Origin: Miscanthus floridulus
Taxonomy: Eukaryota > Streptophyta > Magnoliopsida > Poales > Poaceae
Assembly: GCF_019320115.1 (NCBI RefSeq)
Contig: NC_089587.1
Coordinates: forward strand, 84,120,384-84,184,383
DNA: 64,000 nt
Direction: 5' to 3'
Shown one piece after another: positions 37,851 to 49,152 of this stretch (the stretch's first letter is position 1; each line of letters starts with the position of its first letter). A program made the position numbers and the translations under genes. The notes beneath the pieces are model-generated. The model was given only the letters and a program-made list of their open reading frames with translations, did not search any database and was not told the origin of the DNA.

Positions 37851-38545
37851 ATTATAATATAAATTCTCACCGGCTGCTTTCTTTTCTCCTTATATTGATT
37901 ATTAATATATATGCTAATCAAAGTTATGGTCGCCAAATAAACGAAAGCAAATGTATATTTCAGTATCGTACAAAGTTGCAGTTTGCATTTCTCATCTGTC
38001 CAATATTAATCTAATATCAGCCATAATTAATATATAACCAACTACATTTGTCTATTAAACAGGTGAGTATGTCTTAAATATATTATGATCGTTAGTTTCT
38101 ATTTAGACTGATTAGTCATTAGCAATACTGGCCAGCTGATTAATTATTTTACAAATTATGAGAGTTTTAATAATCACAACCAAGTTTAATAAAATTAAGC
38201 TGAATTAAACTTGAATTTAACTAGTCCGGGGAAAAATTGCCTAAGCATACTATCAAGCTCAAACTACAAAAAGCGGTCAAGTTTAGCTATCAACAGTGTT
38301 ACAAAGTTAGTCATATGTAACGAACATCTTGTAACGGTGTCCTATTCTCTCAATGGCATTGAAGGGAACAAATTATCTATATGGATGGGAAGCAAGGAAA
38401 TAAAGCTTGATCATGCAATGGTAGTGACAATGAGGGGATAAAAAATTCTAAATGAATGGCAACGAGGGAAACTCAGATTTTTTTATGGCAACGAGGGAAT
38501 TGTTATAAATTTTAGTGGCAACGAAGGAATTCTCTCTATGAAGAA

Positions 38546-40301
38546 TGTTCATCCAACAACCCTCTTAGGCCATACTAGTCCTAGCTTGAGGTAACCATCC
38601 CCATTGTAAGTATTCTCAACCTCAATCCTGCTCCAGTCTGATTTGAAGCACTACTGGTGGTTCTTATGCCCTTGGCATTTATCTTTATAGCGACGACCTA
38701 GTTAACATTAGCCCTAAAATTTTCAATGATAATAAAGGACGGGTTTGTACTTATTTTATATAGAAACGGACGTGATTGTTTTTTACGAATATTCGTATTA
38801 AAATTTAGCGAGTACTACGAATTACGAAAAGAAAACTATATCTCGAACGTACGTGACCATTTCCAGTTTGCCACCCCATGCCAACCGGCGTGCCGCTGCC
38901 GGACCCGGACGACGACGCCACCTCGGCGTCATGAAATTCCGTGCCATCCACTGTTCAGGAAGGACAGCTCGCGGGTCCCACGGCCACCGCCCAAGATCTG
39001 GCGCCACATCAGCGTTGCTGGCGGCTACGGCTCCCATGAAAGCGACTCCCGGATCTCTGCGGCAGCCGGCTCCATGGCCAACCCTGTTGCCTCGCCGTCT
39101 TGCCGATACCACGCTCACTCACGAAGGCACATGAGCGAACGATCGCATGTATGGGAGGACTCCATGGCTGGCATGGCAGGTCGGATCCGTGACCGGCGTG
39201 GCGACGATGGCGATGGGGCCCCTCCTGGTCAGCGTCACCGACGCCGATTCGCAGCGATTTGGCACCGAACTCGATCAGAGCCCAACAGGTCATGCTGGAC
39301 GGTAGGTCTGGGCTCTGTCTATCCCGTGCTTTAAATCAGCCTATTTTTCGTTTCGGCGCAGCAATGCTGACCGTCCGTGGAGTCCGTCGTCCTTCGTTTG
39401 CCTCCTGGTTGAGTAGTGCGTCGTTCCAAACTCTCCGTAGAAAGCTGTCTCTAGGCACATCGATTACCACATTGACACTCTGTTGTTACTCTACTTTGCT
39501 ACTGCTAGGTGATAGCTGAAAGCCTGAAACTGAAACAGCTTACTGTATAACTCTGCATCACTACTGCAATAATGGTCTCCATGAACAATGTGGGGGGGGG
39601 GGGGGGGGGGGGGGTTCTGTCAAACGATGGCCAAAGCGAAGATGAACTTGCTGTCAACGTGGAGCACACAAAACGAAAGCTAGGGTAGCAGCCAACCCAG
39701 CGGATTGGGTGTGCTAGCTGGAGACTGCAGCGTCCATGTCACCTGGGACTGGCACGGGAAAAGGGAGGCCAGCAGCCCCAAGTGACACCGATGGATCGGA
39801 CTCGGACGTGCGCCGGCGACGGTGGCTTTTGGGAAAAGGCGCGGAAAGTTTAGGCTGGCTGGCGGTGGCGACCCCCAGTTGTATAATTTTCAATCCAACA
39901 TGCCGCGCTCGATCCGACGCGATCCCTCCACCCGCCGGAATCATTGCTGTTGCCCAGCGAACGAAGCGGAGGCTGCCACTGCTGCTGGCCGGGAGGCTGC
40001 GCGGCCACATGCCATGCCAGCGCTTCACTTCACCCCAGACCCAGAGATGAGCTCCCGTCCCGTGTTGGCGTGTTAGCTAGCTGTAAAAAAAAAAAAAAAA
40101 AAACTAACTTTTCGTAGTCGTAGCTGTGTGTTAATCTGATGATCTCTTTCATGGCGTGCATGGATACACGTAGGGTGGCCATGCAGCGATCACATTTATA
40201 TATGTATTACCACAAGCTAAGCTTTGTTTATGAAGTTAACTAACTATTATGATGGGTTCAGCTCCCTCTATATATCTCTCTGTCTATCTCTATACAGTTA
40301 A
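38546..40301. other. Unassigned sequence with homopolymer tracts
   Basis: GC-rich from about 38,860 to 39,310 with overlapping open frames on both strands but no recognisable protein. A 23-base poly-G tract lies at 39,592-39,614 and a 19-base poly-A tract at 40,085-40,103. It could be decayed transposon or intergenic sequence; no gene is called. Confidence 0.4.
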
Positions 40302-40390
40302 GCTGTTTGGCTGATGATAAAGCTGGTGGTGTTGTTTTGTTGTGAGAGAAAAACATTATACCATGGCTGATAAGTTTAAGCGAACATGGC
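40302..40390. mobile_element. Short MITE-like element
   Basis: Opens gctgtttggctgatgataa and closes ggctgataagtttaagcgaac, which inverted gives a similar gttcgctt...cttatcagcc. This resembles the abundant grass hAT-type MITEs with TGTTTGGCTGATAAG ends. The target duplication was not identified. Confidence 0.42.
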
Positions 40391-40864
40391 AAGTGATTGA
40401 TTTGCAACGTTTAAATCCTAGTAGCTACTAGTAGTACACTACTAGGTGGCAATTGGCATCATTTTCCGAGAGAAATCGTCATTAGCATCATTGCATCAGG
40501 ATACGATCTTGACATTCCCTTTGCACATATCGTTCCGGCAGCCTAGCTACGCCATAGACGCGTTCATTCATCCGTTTCTTTGTTTCTAAGCCAATAATCC
40601 TACATCACCAATATTCACCCGGCCGTCACCACACACAGTTTGTTTGCTTGTTTGTTTACACGTACGTACGACGCCGGCCTCCACTGATGATGAGGCTCAT
40701 CAGACCTATTACGAACATGTCTCTAAGCTCTCTGGTTGGACACGGAAAAGTTGATGTACTACTTTGCAGCCATCCATCCATAAATTGACCCTAGCTGGAA
40801 ATGCAAGCCAGGATCAGAGTAGCTAGAGTCCGATTGGGTGCGTGGCACGCTATACTCGATTGGT

Positions 40865-40897
40865 GGAGAGAGAGAGAGAGAGACACACACACACACG
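40865..40897. repeat. Compound (GA)n(CA)n microsatellite
   Basis: gagagagagagagagaga runs directly into cacacacacacacgca. Confidence 0.93.
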
Positions 40898-41019
40898 CAC
40901 CATCGGAGCTAGCGAGCGAGCGCACATTCTTTAGCCGATTGATCGGATCGGATCGGATCACGTACGTTTGCATTGTACTGTCTCCACGCCACCATGCATG
41001 TATCGTTACATGTTTGCTT

Positions 41020-41130
41020 GGGCTTGTTTGGCTTATAAGTCATACTTTTTTAGTCAATGAATAATATTTTTCTTTCACACCAAATCAGCCAATAGTACTT
41101 TCAGCCATGGCTTATCAGTCAAACAAACCC
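41020..41130. mobile_element. MITE (about 110 bp)
   Basis: Left end GGGCTTGTTTGGCTTATAAG and inverted right end GGGTTTGTTTGACTGATAAG match closely over about 20 bases. Ends and size fit a grass MITE; the target duplication is unclear. Confidence 0.6.
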
Positions 41131-41910
41131 AAACAAACAGGGCGCGTATCTCTCGGCCGTAGAAATCAATTCTACCACTACAACTAGTTTATTTCTCTCG
41201 AACAATGCAACCAATGCAGGCTGCGTAGATCTGGAGGCCATCGATCCATGCATCAAATGAGTGCGAGCAATATACAAAACCGATCCAAGCACGTACGCAT
41301 GCAGCTGCAGGGAGATCGATCTATGGCGATGGATCCAGGAGAACATCGTCTGAACATGCATGCATGTCGACTGTCGTCCGTCTTGCCAAGAAGGCTGGCA
41401 CTGGGCTGGGAAGGCAGGCACACACACCGCACACGTACTGCGGCAGAACGACGCGACCCGTAGCAGGTATTGATCGGTCGGATGCATGCACTGACGGCCG
41501 GCCGGCCGGTGAAGACGAGCTAGCACGGTGGACACATCATCGTCCCTTATACAACTCAAAAGGCGTGCTCGCCGTCGTGGCCCTGCCAGCCAGCCAGCTC
41601 AGGATCTCATCTGATCCCTAGCTTGTACGTTAGCCTCATCTTGACATCCGGATCGACGATCGACGTCCTAGCTAGCAGCTCATTAACGAGACCAATGCGA
41701 AGCCGAAAGAGAAACAGTGCACCCATGCAGCTAGCTGTACTAGCTAGGTAGCACCACCGGTGCCGCACTACTGCACAGCACAGTGCACACACTCATCGTC
41801 GATCCATCTGGACTGGCTGGACATGTGCATCTTCCAGGCCACGCATGCGTGGGCATGGGCTCGCTCGATCGCTGGATCATGGTGGCCATCTTTTGGAGAG
41901 ATATATATAG

Positions 41911-42200
41911 GGACTTTTGGTTCCAAATAAGTCATCTACTTATAAGTTAAAAAGTGAAATAAGTGATTGATTTTGCTAAACACCACCAATTTATAAGTCA
42001 TCCCTGCTTATAAGAAATAAGTTGGTTCATCCCTACTTAAAACTTATAAGCCACCATTTTCCGCGTGGGGCCCACACCTTTCACTTAACAGACATGAGTT
42101 TATAAGTTATCGACAACCAAACAGACATAACTTATAAGTCACTGATTTTCAATCAACTGACTTAATAAATCACCTGACTTATGAAAACTAAATAGAGTCA
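41911..42200. mobile_element. MITE (about 290 bp) with aagtca repeats
   Basis: Left end GGACTTTTGGTTCCAAATAA and the inverted right end (GACTCTATTTAGTTTTCATA) are imperfect inverted repeats, both followed by AGTCA. The interior is full of acttataagt words. It lies in the upstream region of the gene at 42,859. Confidence 0.55.
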
Positions 42201-42424
42201 TAGTCTCATCATGGATCAATCCATCAGAGCATGAGCATGCAACTTGCCCCGAATATAATGCACACGTACGATATGGGAATAATGACGTTGCATGTAGCCA
42301 TGTGCTAGAGCTCTAAGATTCACACTCTTTTTTATATACTTCCTCTCTCAAAAAAAAAACTTTGAATCTGGACGGGACGTTCAGTCAGGATCAGAACTAG
42401 AATTGTGTTGTGTCTAGACTTAAG

Positions 42425-42616
42425 CCACTTTAGCACGTCTCATTCAAAACGGCTTCACTGGTGAAGCCAAAGCCGATAAAGTCAGAAAAACTGTTTTTTT
42501 TTTTTGCTTCTAGTTCATTTTAACCCCGACTTACAAAACGGTTTCACGCTACAGTGTCTCGATTTGCGCAAAATAGATGAAGCGGAAGCCGGCATAAGCC
42601 GTGCCCAAGAGGCCTT
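42425..42616. repeat. Possible MITE upstream of the Glu/Ala-rich gene
   Basis: Read inverted it starts ggcctcttgggcacggctta and contains gaagc/gcttc words throughout, like 6,086-6,236. The other end was not fixed. Confidence 0.35.
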
Positions 42617-42722
42617 TAAAGCTAGAATTGTGTTTACACGACGATGATACAGTACACATGGTTGGCTGGCTGGCTTGCCCTTTTACACGGAATGACCATT
42701 TTGGCCTTGCAGCGCCGGGCAC

Positions 42723-42730
42723 TATATATA
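42723..42730 (+). promoter_or_regulatory. TATA box of the Glu/Ala-rich protein gene
   Basis: TATATATA lies about 130 bases upstream of the ATG in a cytosine-rich leader context (caccccctctgccctcac follows). Position fits a core promoter with transcription starting near 42,755. Confidence 0.7.
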
Positions 42731-42858
42731 CACCCCCTCTGCCCTCACACACCACCGCATCACAAAGACAGTCCATCACACTGGTAAGCTCTGCTTAGCT
42801 CGGAGCTTTTCAGTGCTTTGTTCAGTCCAGCTCGATCGGCACCACCCCAGCTGCACCA

Positions 42859-43778
42859 ATGGCCACCGCCGAGGTAATCACACATTCACACCGCCTTCCG
42901 ATCCCATGCATTTCTCTTCAATTCGATCGATCGCATGGTCAGTTTCATGCATCTGCATGCATGCTTGCACCATTATGCGTGTAATGATGCAGTACGTGAT
43001 CGTACTGAGCGCACCATGGAAAATGCTCACCGTCGTTCCTTCCGTGTGTGCCAACGTACGTACGTACGTGCAGGTCCAGTTCCCGACTGCCGCGCCCGTC
43101 GAGGAGGCTCCAGTGGTAGTGGAGGCTGTCCAGCCGGCCGCCGTCGTCGAGGAGACCCCGAAGGAGGAGGCCCCTGCTCCGGTTGTCCCAGAGACCCCGG
43201 CCGCCGAAGAGCCAGCTCCGGCGGTGGAGACCGAGATCGCTAAGGAGCAGGAGGCGGAGCCGGAGGCGGAGGCTGTCCCTGCCGGTACTGAGACCAAGGA
43301 GGTCGAGGTCGAGGCCGTGGCCGCGCCGGCAGAGACGGAGACCAAGGAAGCAGAGGCGGAGGCGGCGTCGGCAGCAGAGACGGAGACCAAGGAGGCAGAG
43401 CCGGAGGCTGCTGCTGCCCCCGTCGAGGCTGTCCCGGCCGAGACTGAGGCTGAGCCGGAGGTGGCGGCCGAGCCCGAGGCAGCAGCTCCGGCTGAGACCG
43501 AGACCAAGGAGGCGGAGGTAGAGGCTGCGGCGGCCCCTGCTGAGGCCGAGACCAAGGAGGCGGAGCCAGCGGCGGCGGCCGAGGCCGAGGTGGCTGTGCC
43601 CGTGCCGGCTGAGGAGGCCGAGGGGGAGGAGGCAGCACCGGCTGTTGCCGCCGCTCCTGAAGCAGAAGTCGCGCCGGCGCAGGAGGAAGCGCCGGCTGCC
43701 GCAGCGGCCGAGGAGGCGGCGCCGGCAGAGGCGGCCCCTGCTCCCGAGGCGGCCGCCGCCGACAAATCCGACGAGTGA
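42859..43778 (+). CDS. Glu/Ala/Pro-rich disordered protein (two exons)
   Basis: Exon 1 is only 15 bases (42,859-42,873, MATAE, donor gag|gtaatc) and exon 2 is 43,074-43,778 (acceptor gtgcag, VQFPTAAP...). The product is 239 residues, ending ADKSDE. It is almost entirely Glu, Ala, Pro, Val and Thr, with five copies of ETKE(A/V)E spaced 15-39 residues apart from about residue 78 to 168. There is no signal peptide, membrane segment or folded domain, and it is predicted acidic and intrinsically disordered. The MAT(A/V)EV start followed by an acidic Ala/Glu body recalls a plant group sometimes labelled allergen-like or cation-binding; I do not assign a function. The open frame continues upstream through the intron from 42,813, but the small first exon with consensus splice sites and the TATA box placement favour the spliced form. 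Overlapping open frames on both strands are composition shadows. Confidence 0.82.
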
Positions 43779-45285
43779 GTCCTGCGCGGCGGACGTCGGG
43801 ACGCGCGGTCGATCTAGCTGCGTCAGCCTGTCACATGGCGTACGCGCGCCGCGTTGGTGCCACGGCAACGCGCCATGGCGCCGGCATAGGTCGCTAGCTA
43901 GCTGCTTTTTCGTGGACTCCGTCGTCGGCCGTCGTCGCTGTTCGGCGAGTTCACGTCGTGTCGTACTTAGCTACGTGGCGCGGTGTGCCCCTCTAGTACC
44001 GGTTGTGTCATGTTGTGTTGTGTGATTGTGTCGAATAATGTATCTGTGTGTTACTTCTGTGTCGGTGCTGATGTGGCCTGACTTTACAGCACATCGGTGG
44101 GGCCGGGGCCTTGGAGCTCTCTGTGTCGTTTAAATATGTTGGTTAATACGTGTACTGTACCATCTAGTATATGTGTTTTGAGTGTGTAGTATATCTGTGT
44201 TCCATCCATCTTTTGAAAACTTTTTTTTTGCCATGTCATGAGACAGATTTTTCTTAGTAACCGTCGTTATTTTACACATATTAGAGACTGTTTTTTCTTA
44301 AACCATCGCTATGGTGTACAAAATATTGATAACGACTTTGGGGCCGGGTGGGTTTTGTTGATGAGATTCGTGCAGGTGCGTAAACGCTCCACTTGGTCCA
44401 ACTCTCCCTGTTGCCATTCTGACGAGGGTTTAGCAACCTCGATGCTTATTGTGGTTCCGAACCCGCGACTCATCCCTAATTTTTGTGACAAACTTTTTGT
44501 CCATCACCTAATAATATAGTTTGGTTCCCATACTTGTTGGGTTTAAATCCTATGCTTGATACTCGTACTCATATACGATGAAGAAAAGATATCATTTGTT
44601 AAGTGCTAAGTAATAATTTTGCTTATTTTTTTTCCGAATGTGCTCGTAAAGATAGAGTGTACGTGCGTTCATGGATGTGGCAATGAGGATGGACGTACGT
44701 ATATGAACTTTGTGTCTCTTGTGTGTCTGCCACACAAAAAAAGGCCTGGTGCTTTCTTGTGTTGTGTGTTAGTGTGAACCATTGTGGGCTCCACATGCCC
44801 TTCACCCTGAGCTCCTTCGGCATGATGGATGTGTGTGGTGTGATAAACCGGCCACAGAAATTGTGTATAGAGTCGTATGGACGTTTGTGCAAGAATGATT
44901 TTACTTGCCTTCAATCTCAATAGAGATCCGCTTGACAAGGGGCTCTTGTCCGGATCCATTTTAGGAACGGCCCATATGAAGTTTGGAGACCTGATCGGCC
45001 CATGGGATCATGATTACCAATCTTGATCCGCCACTATTCCTACGGAGCTGCTGCACTAGTGAAAAGCCCAAGGGCCTGCGAGATGTCCGAGAAAAGGCGA
45101 GCGTGAGGAGGATTGCCGAATGCCGATGCAATGTTTTGGTTCTTGAATCGAAAGGATCTTTCCTGGAGCTGTAATTAATGGAGCCAGTGAATAAATCTTT
45201 CTTGGAATTGTTAAAATATCTTTGCCCTGAGCCTGAGGATCGCCTATAAGTCATTTTTTTTTGTGTGTGTATACAGTTCGCACGT
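43779..45285. other. 3' UTR and intergenic space before the assembly gap
   Basis: Positions 43,779 to about 44,200 are the probable 3' UTR of the preceding gene. The rest is mixed sequence with only short frames. I looked for the missing 5' exons of the GDPD-like gene here and found none. Confidence 0.45.
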
Positions 45286-45385
45286 NNNNNNNNNNNNNNN
45301 NNNNNNNNNNNNNNNNNNNNNNNNNNNNNNNNNNNNNNNNNNNNNNNNNNNNNNNNNNNNNNNNNNNNNNNNNNNNNNNNNNNNN
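45286..45385. other. Assembly gap (100 N)
   Basis: Exactly 100 N. A round number usually marks a gap of unknown true length. It lies about 200 bases upstream of the first visible exon of the GDPD-like gene. Confidence 0.99.
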
Positions 45386-45592
45386 GTTTTTTTTTTGAGC
45401 AAAAATTCACCAGATAGTTAACATCATTATATTAAGAAGGAGACATAACTTGTATAAACTTCTGCAAAGATTGTGTGTTTCCCTTATGCCTTACCAAATA
45501 TCGTATTAATCTTTCAAGAAGTTAAATATCTTAAAATTATCTTAATAAATAGAATTATTTCGTCATTGACCAATCTATCTTTTGTACTACAG

Positions 45593-46499
45593 AATGCTGC
45601 ATATATAGCGAAGTCATTAGGAATTGACATTGTTGATTCTGTAACCACTGCCTTAAGTACTGCGGGCTTCGATAATCAGACTACCAAGGAAGTTCTGATC
45701 CAGTCAAAAGATAGTGCTGTTCTAGTCAAATTGAAGCAGCAGAAAACAAAAATCAAGCTTGTTTACACTCTCCCTTCAGGCATCGGGGACGCTTCTAATT
45801 CCTCATTGAAACACATTAAGAAGTTTGCTCATGCTGTAGTTATTGACAGGATATCTGTTTTCACTCTAAGTTATGATTTTATCATAAGACAGAACAGACT
45901 TGTGCAAGATCTGCAGTCAGCGGGGCTAGCCGTGTATGCACAAGTGTTCCGGAATGAGTTTGTAGCACACCCGTTGGATTTCTTTGGAGATGCAACTGTG
46001 GAAATCAATTACTATGTTCAGTCATTTAATCTATCTGGCATCATAACTGATTTCCCGAAGACAGTCAGAAGATACAAAAGTAAGTCTCATTTGCCACGTC
46101 ATGTGCATATATAGTTCACTAATCACTAGCTCGTATGCAGTTGCAGTATTTATGCTCCATGTTCTGACACCAACTCTTGCATTGGCAGAAAACACTTGTA
46201 CAGTTCTGGGAAAGGATATGCCCACCTACATGCGGCCTGTTGAGGCTGGCTTCCTTGTACAGAAGCTCCGATCCTTCCAAACCCAGCCGCCATCTGTGGC
46301 ACCAATGCCGACACTGAATTCTTCAAGCGTGGAGGAGCCGCCTCTTCCTCCTGCTGCGCCAAGAAATGTGCCTGATGTTGGCCCCTCAGGGGGCGCCACC
46401 GCAACGCCTGGCGGCGCTCCTCCTTCTGATGCTCATCAGACGGCTACTGTAAGTACTGGTATGCTACTTGTGATGGTTTCCGCAGCTCTGCTGATCTGA
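45593..46499 (+). CDS. GDPD-like (SHV3/GDPDL) GPI-anchored protein, 3' part only
   Basis: Two exons, 45,593-46,079 and 46,189-46,499, join in phase (donor caaaa|gtaagt, acceptor ttggcag) and encode 265 residues to a stop. The first matches the end of the second glycerophosphodiester phosphodiesterase-like domain of plant SHV3/GDPDL proteins: NAAYIAKSLGIDIVDS, VYAQVFRNEF, DFFGDATVEINYYV, then IITDFPKTVRRYK. The second holds the MPTYMRPVEAG motif, a Pro/Ser-rich stalk and a hydrophobic C-terminus (TGMLLVMVSAALLI) typical of a GPI-anchor signal. The family acts at the plasma membrane/cell wall interface and affects cellulose and wall organisation. Full members have about 750 residues, so the signal peptide and roughly the first 480 residues are missing. 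They may lie in the gap, or this may be a truncated copy; the visible exons have no stops. Confidence 0.82.
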
Positions 46500-47769
46500 G
46501 CAGACACATGAGACTGTATAGTACACGACCGAAGCTAATGCAATTTCCTTTGGATTCGAGCAAGCTTTGACCAGCGATACGGTGCTACCATGCACTTTTT
46601 TCTCAGCTATTTTGGTATGTGGCCGCCTAATCGTGTCCACATGTACAAATTTGTCAGTAGAAAGGTCGTACTATCTCTAGTGAGCATGGTGTGTGGATAT
46701 ATCATACAGTACATTGCTAATTGATGGATACCACATTTCATGGTTCATGCACGCCATTGCTCTGTATAGGTCCTCATTCTGAGCTGAACATGCATATATA
46801 TGCTCTGTGAATTGTCAAGCCTCACGCGTGGATTCCAGTCGTGGTTGCTGTTACTGTTACTGGCTTACTGCCTAGCGCGGAGTAGTAACAGCCTGGTCGG
46901 CTGGTCTCTGGCCTCTCGAGCTGACTGAGCTGCTCCACTGAGAGCACAGCTACCCCGTGTGTAAGCGATTGTTTGAATTCATTAGCACTGATAGTAAGCC
47001 TCCACCAAGTCGAAACTCGAAACACTATCCGCATTGGATATAACAGATTGCATTGTATGATCACAGCACAACGATGATGCCAATCGCCCGTACTTGACAT
47101 CTTTTAGGCTTTTACTCTCAGCACAGTGCTTGTAAGATTGCAACACGTGAGACGGATGCAAGATATAGGACTGACTTCCTTGTCTCCTAAAGGGAAGAGC
47201 ACACTACTAAAGAAAGGCTCTCTGATCAGCAGAGGCAGATATTTTTACTTTTTTAGAGACCGCATCAGGTCTCAAGAAAAACTCTGTTAATCGATTAATA
47301 AAGACGGTCTCTAAAAAAGGCTGTTAACAGAGGTAACATTCCAAGGATCCGCCTCTACAAGTCGATTAACATAGGCGACACTCTTAAGATATTAGCTTCT
47401 ATAAATAGTTACATAAAAAATAATTTGTAATTTTTTTCATATGAAGTCGGATGAATAAGAAATTTATATCAAAATTGTAAATCTAGAGTACAACATAGAG
47501 GTATGCCAAGTCTCCAAGAACGACGGAGTAGTGTGAATGACCCCCCTGACCGACCCCTCCAATCAATCCGGGGCTATACCCATCTGAATCATTGTGTCAA
47601 TGCCACTATCTAATTCTGGAAGCATTGTCAAGGCCAGTGCCTCCGCGCCTCAAACGCCTAGATGTCCCTATGCCTGGAGATCCAACGGATGTCCCAGTCG
47701 ACACTCACCACAAGAGCAGTGATAGCCGCCTTGTGCGCCGCGCAACCTGCGACCGAGCTCTAGCGATAC
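46500..47769. other. 3' flank of the GDPD-like gene and transposon-like sequence
   Basis: No gene seen. A possible small CACTA-type remnant lies at about 47,200-47,537 (cacactactaaagaaagg at left, ggagtagtgtg at right; short matching ends, target duplication not convincing). Positions 47,590-47,769, just before the LTR, are GC-rich and unassigned. Confidence 0.4.
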
Positions 47770-47890
47770 TGTCGGGTACCACGAAAAGGGGTCCCCTAAG
47801 CAACAATCGAAAAAATCGCTTAGACACCGTCAAAGTCAAAGCCAAGGGACCATTATTGGCCAAACCCTGGCCGTGTCCGAAGCCACCTAC

Positions 47891-48064
47891 TCTCTGCCTC
47901 GCCAGAGGCCTCGCACGAGAGGCCTCGGACGGCCTACCAGTTTTCCGTCTCGCTCGAGGCCTCGCGCGAAAGGCCTCGGCCGAGGAACCAATTCTCCGTC
48001 TCGCTCGAGGCCCCGCGCGTACAGCCTTGGACGAGACGCCGATTCTCTGCCTCGCTCAAGGCCG
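47891..48064 (+). repeat. 51-bp tandem repeats in the LTR
   Basis: The anchor word ctcgc recurs at 47,898, 47,949, 48,000 and 48,051, exactly 51 bp apart, within units such as TCTCGCTCGAGGCCTCGCGC. Because 51 is 17 codons, one frame reads a 17-residue repeat (LARGLAR core). The same array is present in the 3' LTR (about 62,372-62,545). Confidence 0.9.
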
Positions 48065-48734
48065 GCTCGGCAAAACAACCACGTCGCCTCCGCCTCGACC
48101 AACTTCTCGGACAAGACGTCGCGTCCGACCGGCGCGTTCGACCGCTCCCGCGATATCAGCCGAAGGACGGCTCGACGCAGCGGCGTGGCCGACTGGACGC
48201 CAGTCACATCGAAGCTGGGCCGCCCGGGATAGGACAGGATAGGGGTTACCAACCACTGTGCTCGGTACTGTGCCCACGACCGGCGCCCGTACTACACTGT
48301 GCTACCTAACCCCTGCTCCAGAAACAACGCAGCGTGCGGAGTCAAGTCCAGGTTACTATAGCCTCGAAGTCAGTGTATAGAACCAACTGCTCCCTCCACG
48401 CCTCGACAGTCTACTCCAGGGTCTCGGCAACCTCAGGATTCGCGCCTGCCGAGCCCCCTACGATGGCTTGGCCTCGGCACCAACTGGGCCTCGGCTCTTC
48501 ACGCAGTCAACGCACAGCAACCAGCACGTCGCTCGCCAGGCCCTGCATCCAGCCATCACTGGAGCTCCCACGTCGCACAAAGTTTGGATGTGACCGACAC
48601 GTTGCTCCAAGGGCAGGACCACTCCATCAACCATACCGCCATAATAATAGGCTGCAGGGCTCGGACATGTCGCCTCTGTTCGCACGACGCCGCATAGCTA
48701 ACACATGTATCACCCCTGTCCCCCCCCCTTCAAC

Positions 48735-48742
48735 TATAAAAG
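48735..48742 (+). promoter_or_regulatory. LTR TATA box of gypsy element 2
   Basis: TATAAAAG lies in the context caactataaaagggaggg, about 360 bases before the LTR end, where the U3/R boundary of this element is expected. Confidence 0.75.
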
Positions 48743-49098
48743 GGAGGGATTTGGGCCATTTCGGAGGGAGGTTCATAGGTTCACGAGGTAGATGAACACA
48801 CACTCGACATTATGTAATACACGCACTTCTCCGCCGCCTGAGATTAACATCTCAAGCAATCCACGCCGCTCCACGCAGAGACCTAGGACTAGCTCCCTCT
48901 CTCGCCCTGCTTGTAACCCCCTACTACGAGCATTTCGGTGCAAGGAATACGAGATCAATCTCTCAGACTGGACGTAGGGCACCCATTGCCTGAACCAGTA
49001 TAAACCTTGTGTCTGTTTGCATCACCATCCGGGATTAGGGGCACACAGTACATTTTTACTAGTTGGTTGAGGGCCCGCCGGTCCAAAACACCGACAGT

Positions 49099-49116
49099 TG
49101 GTGCGCTAGGTAGGGG
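49099..49116 (+). other. Primer-binding site of gypsy element 2
   Basis: TGGTGCGCTAGGTAGGGG begins two bases after the LTR end. It differs from the site of element 1 only at two positions, both C-to-T. The same tRNA primer is therefore likely for both elements. Confidence 0.78.
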
Positions 49117-49152
49117 TCTGTGTGTCAGCTTCATCTCCCTAACAAGTTTCGG

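Larger units (their letters stand above)
25936..38536. mobile_element. Mutator-like element with long TIRs, split by a gypsy element
   Basis: The sequence at 25,936-26,290 (start GAGAGAATTCCCTC) reappears inverted at about 38,185-38,536, roughly 350 bp and by eye about 80% identical. It is immediately flanked by TATGGAGAA (25,927-25,935) and TATGAAGAA (38,537-38,545), a 9-bp target duplication with one change. Long TIRs starting with G and a 9-bp duplication define Mutator-like elements. Subtracting the gypsy insertion and its target duplication leaves about 1.17 kb with no transposase, so it is non-autonomous. The TIRs contain repeated phrases such as ccctcattgccat. Confidence 0.82.
47770..49096 (+). 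repeat. 5' LTR of gypsy element 2 (1,327 bp)
   Basis: Starts TGTCGGGTACC and ends AACACCGACA. It contains 51-bp tandem repeats and a clear TATA box. Open frames up to 216 codons in the repeat zone exist in several frames and both strands and are not taken as genes. Confidence 0.9.

Noticed and set aside
38853..40076. GC-rich open frames on both strands
   Set aside because: No recognisable domain, splice structure or promoter; treated as unassigned sequence.
42878..44025. Several long frames, including minus-strand Ser/Ala and Arg/Pro-rich ones
   Set aside because: Shadows of the repetitive Glu/Ala-rich coding exon; the TATA box, splice sites and start context support only the plus-strand gene.
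47592..48252. ORFs up to 216 codons within the LTR of element 2
   Set aside because: They arise from the 51-bp GC-rich repeats, occur on both strands and in both LTRs, and have no independent support as genes.
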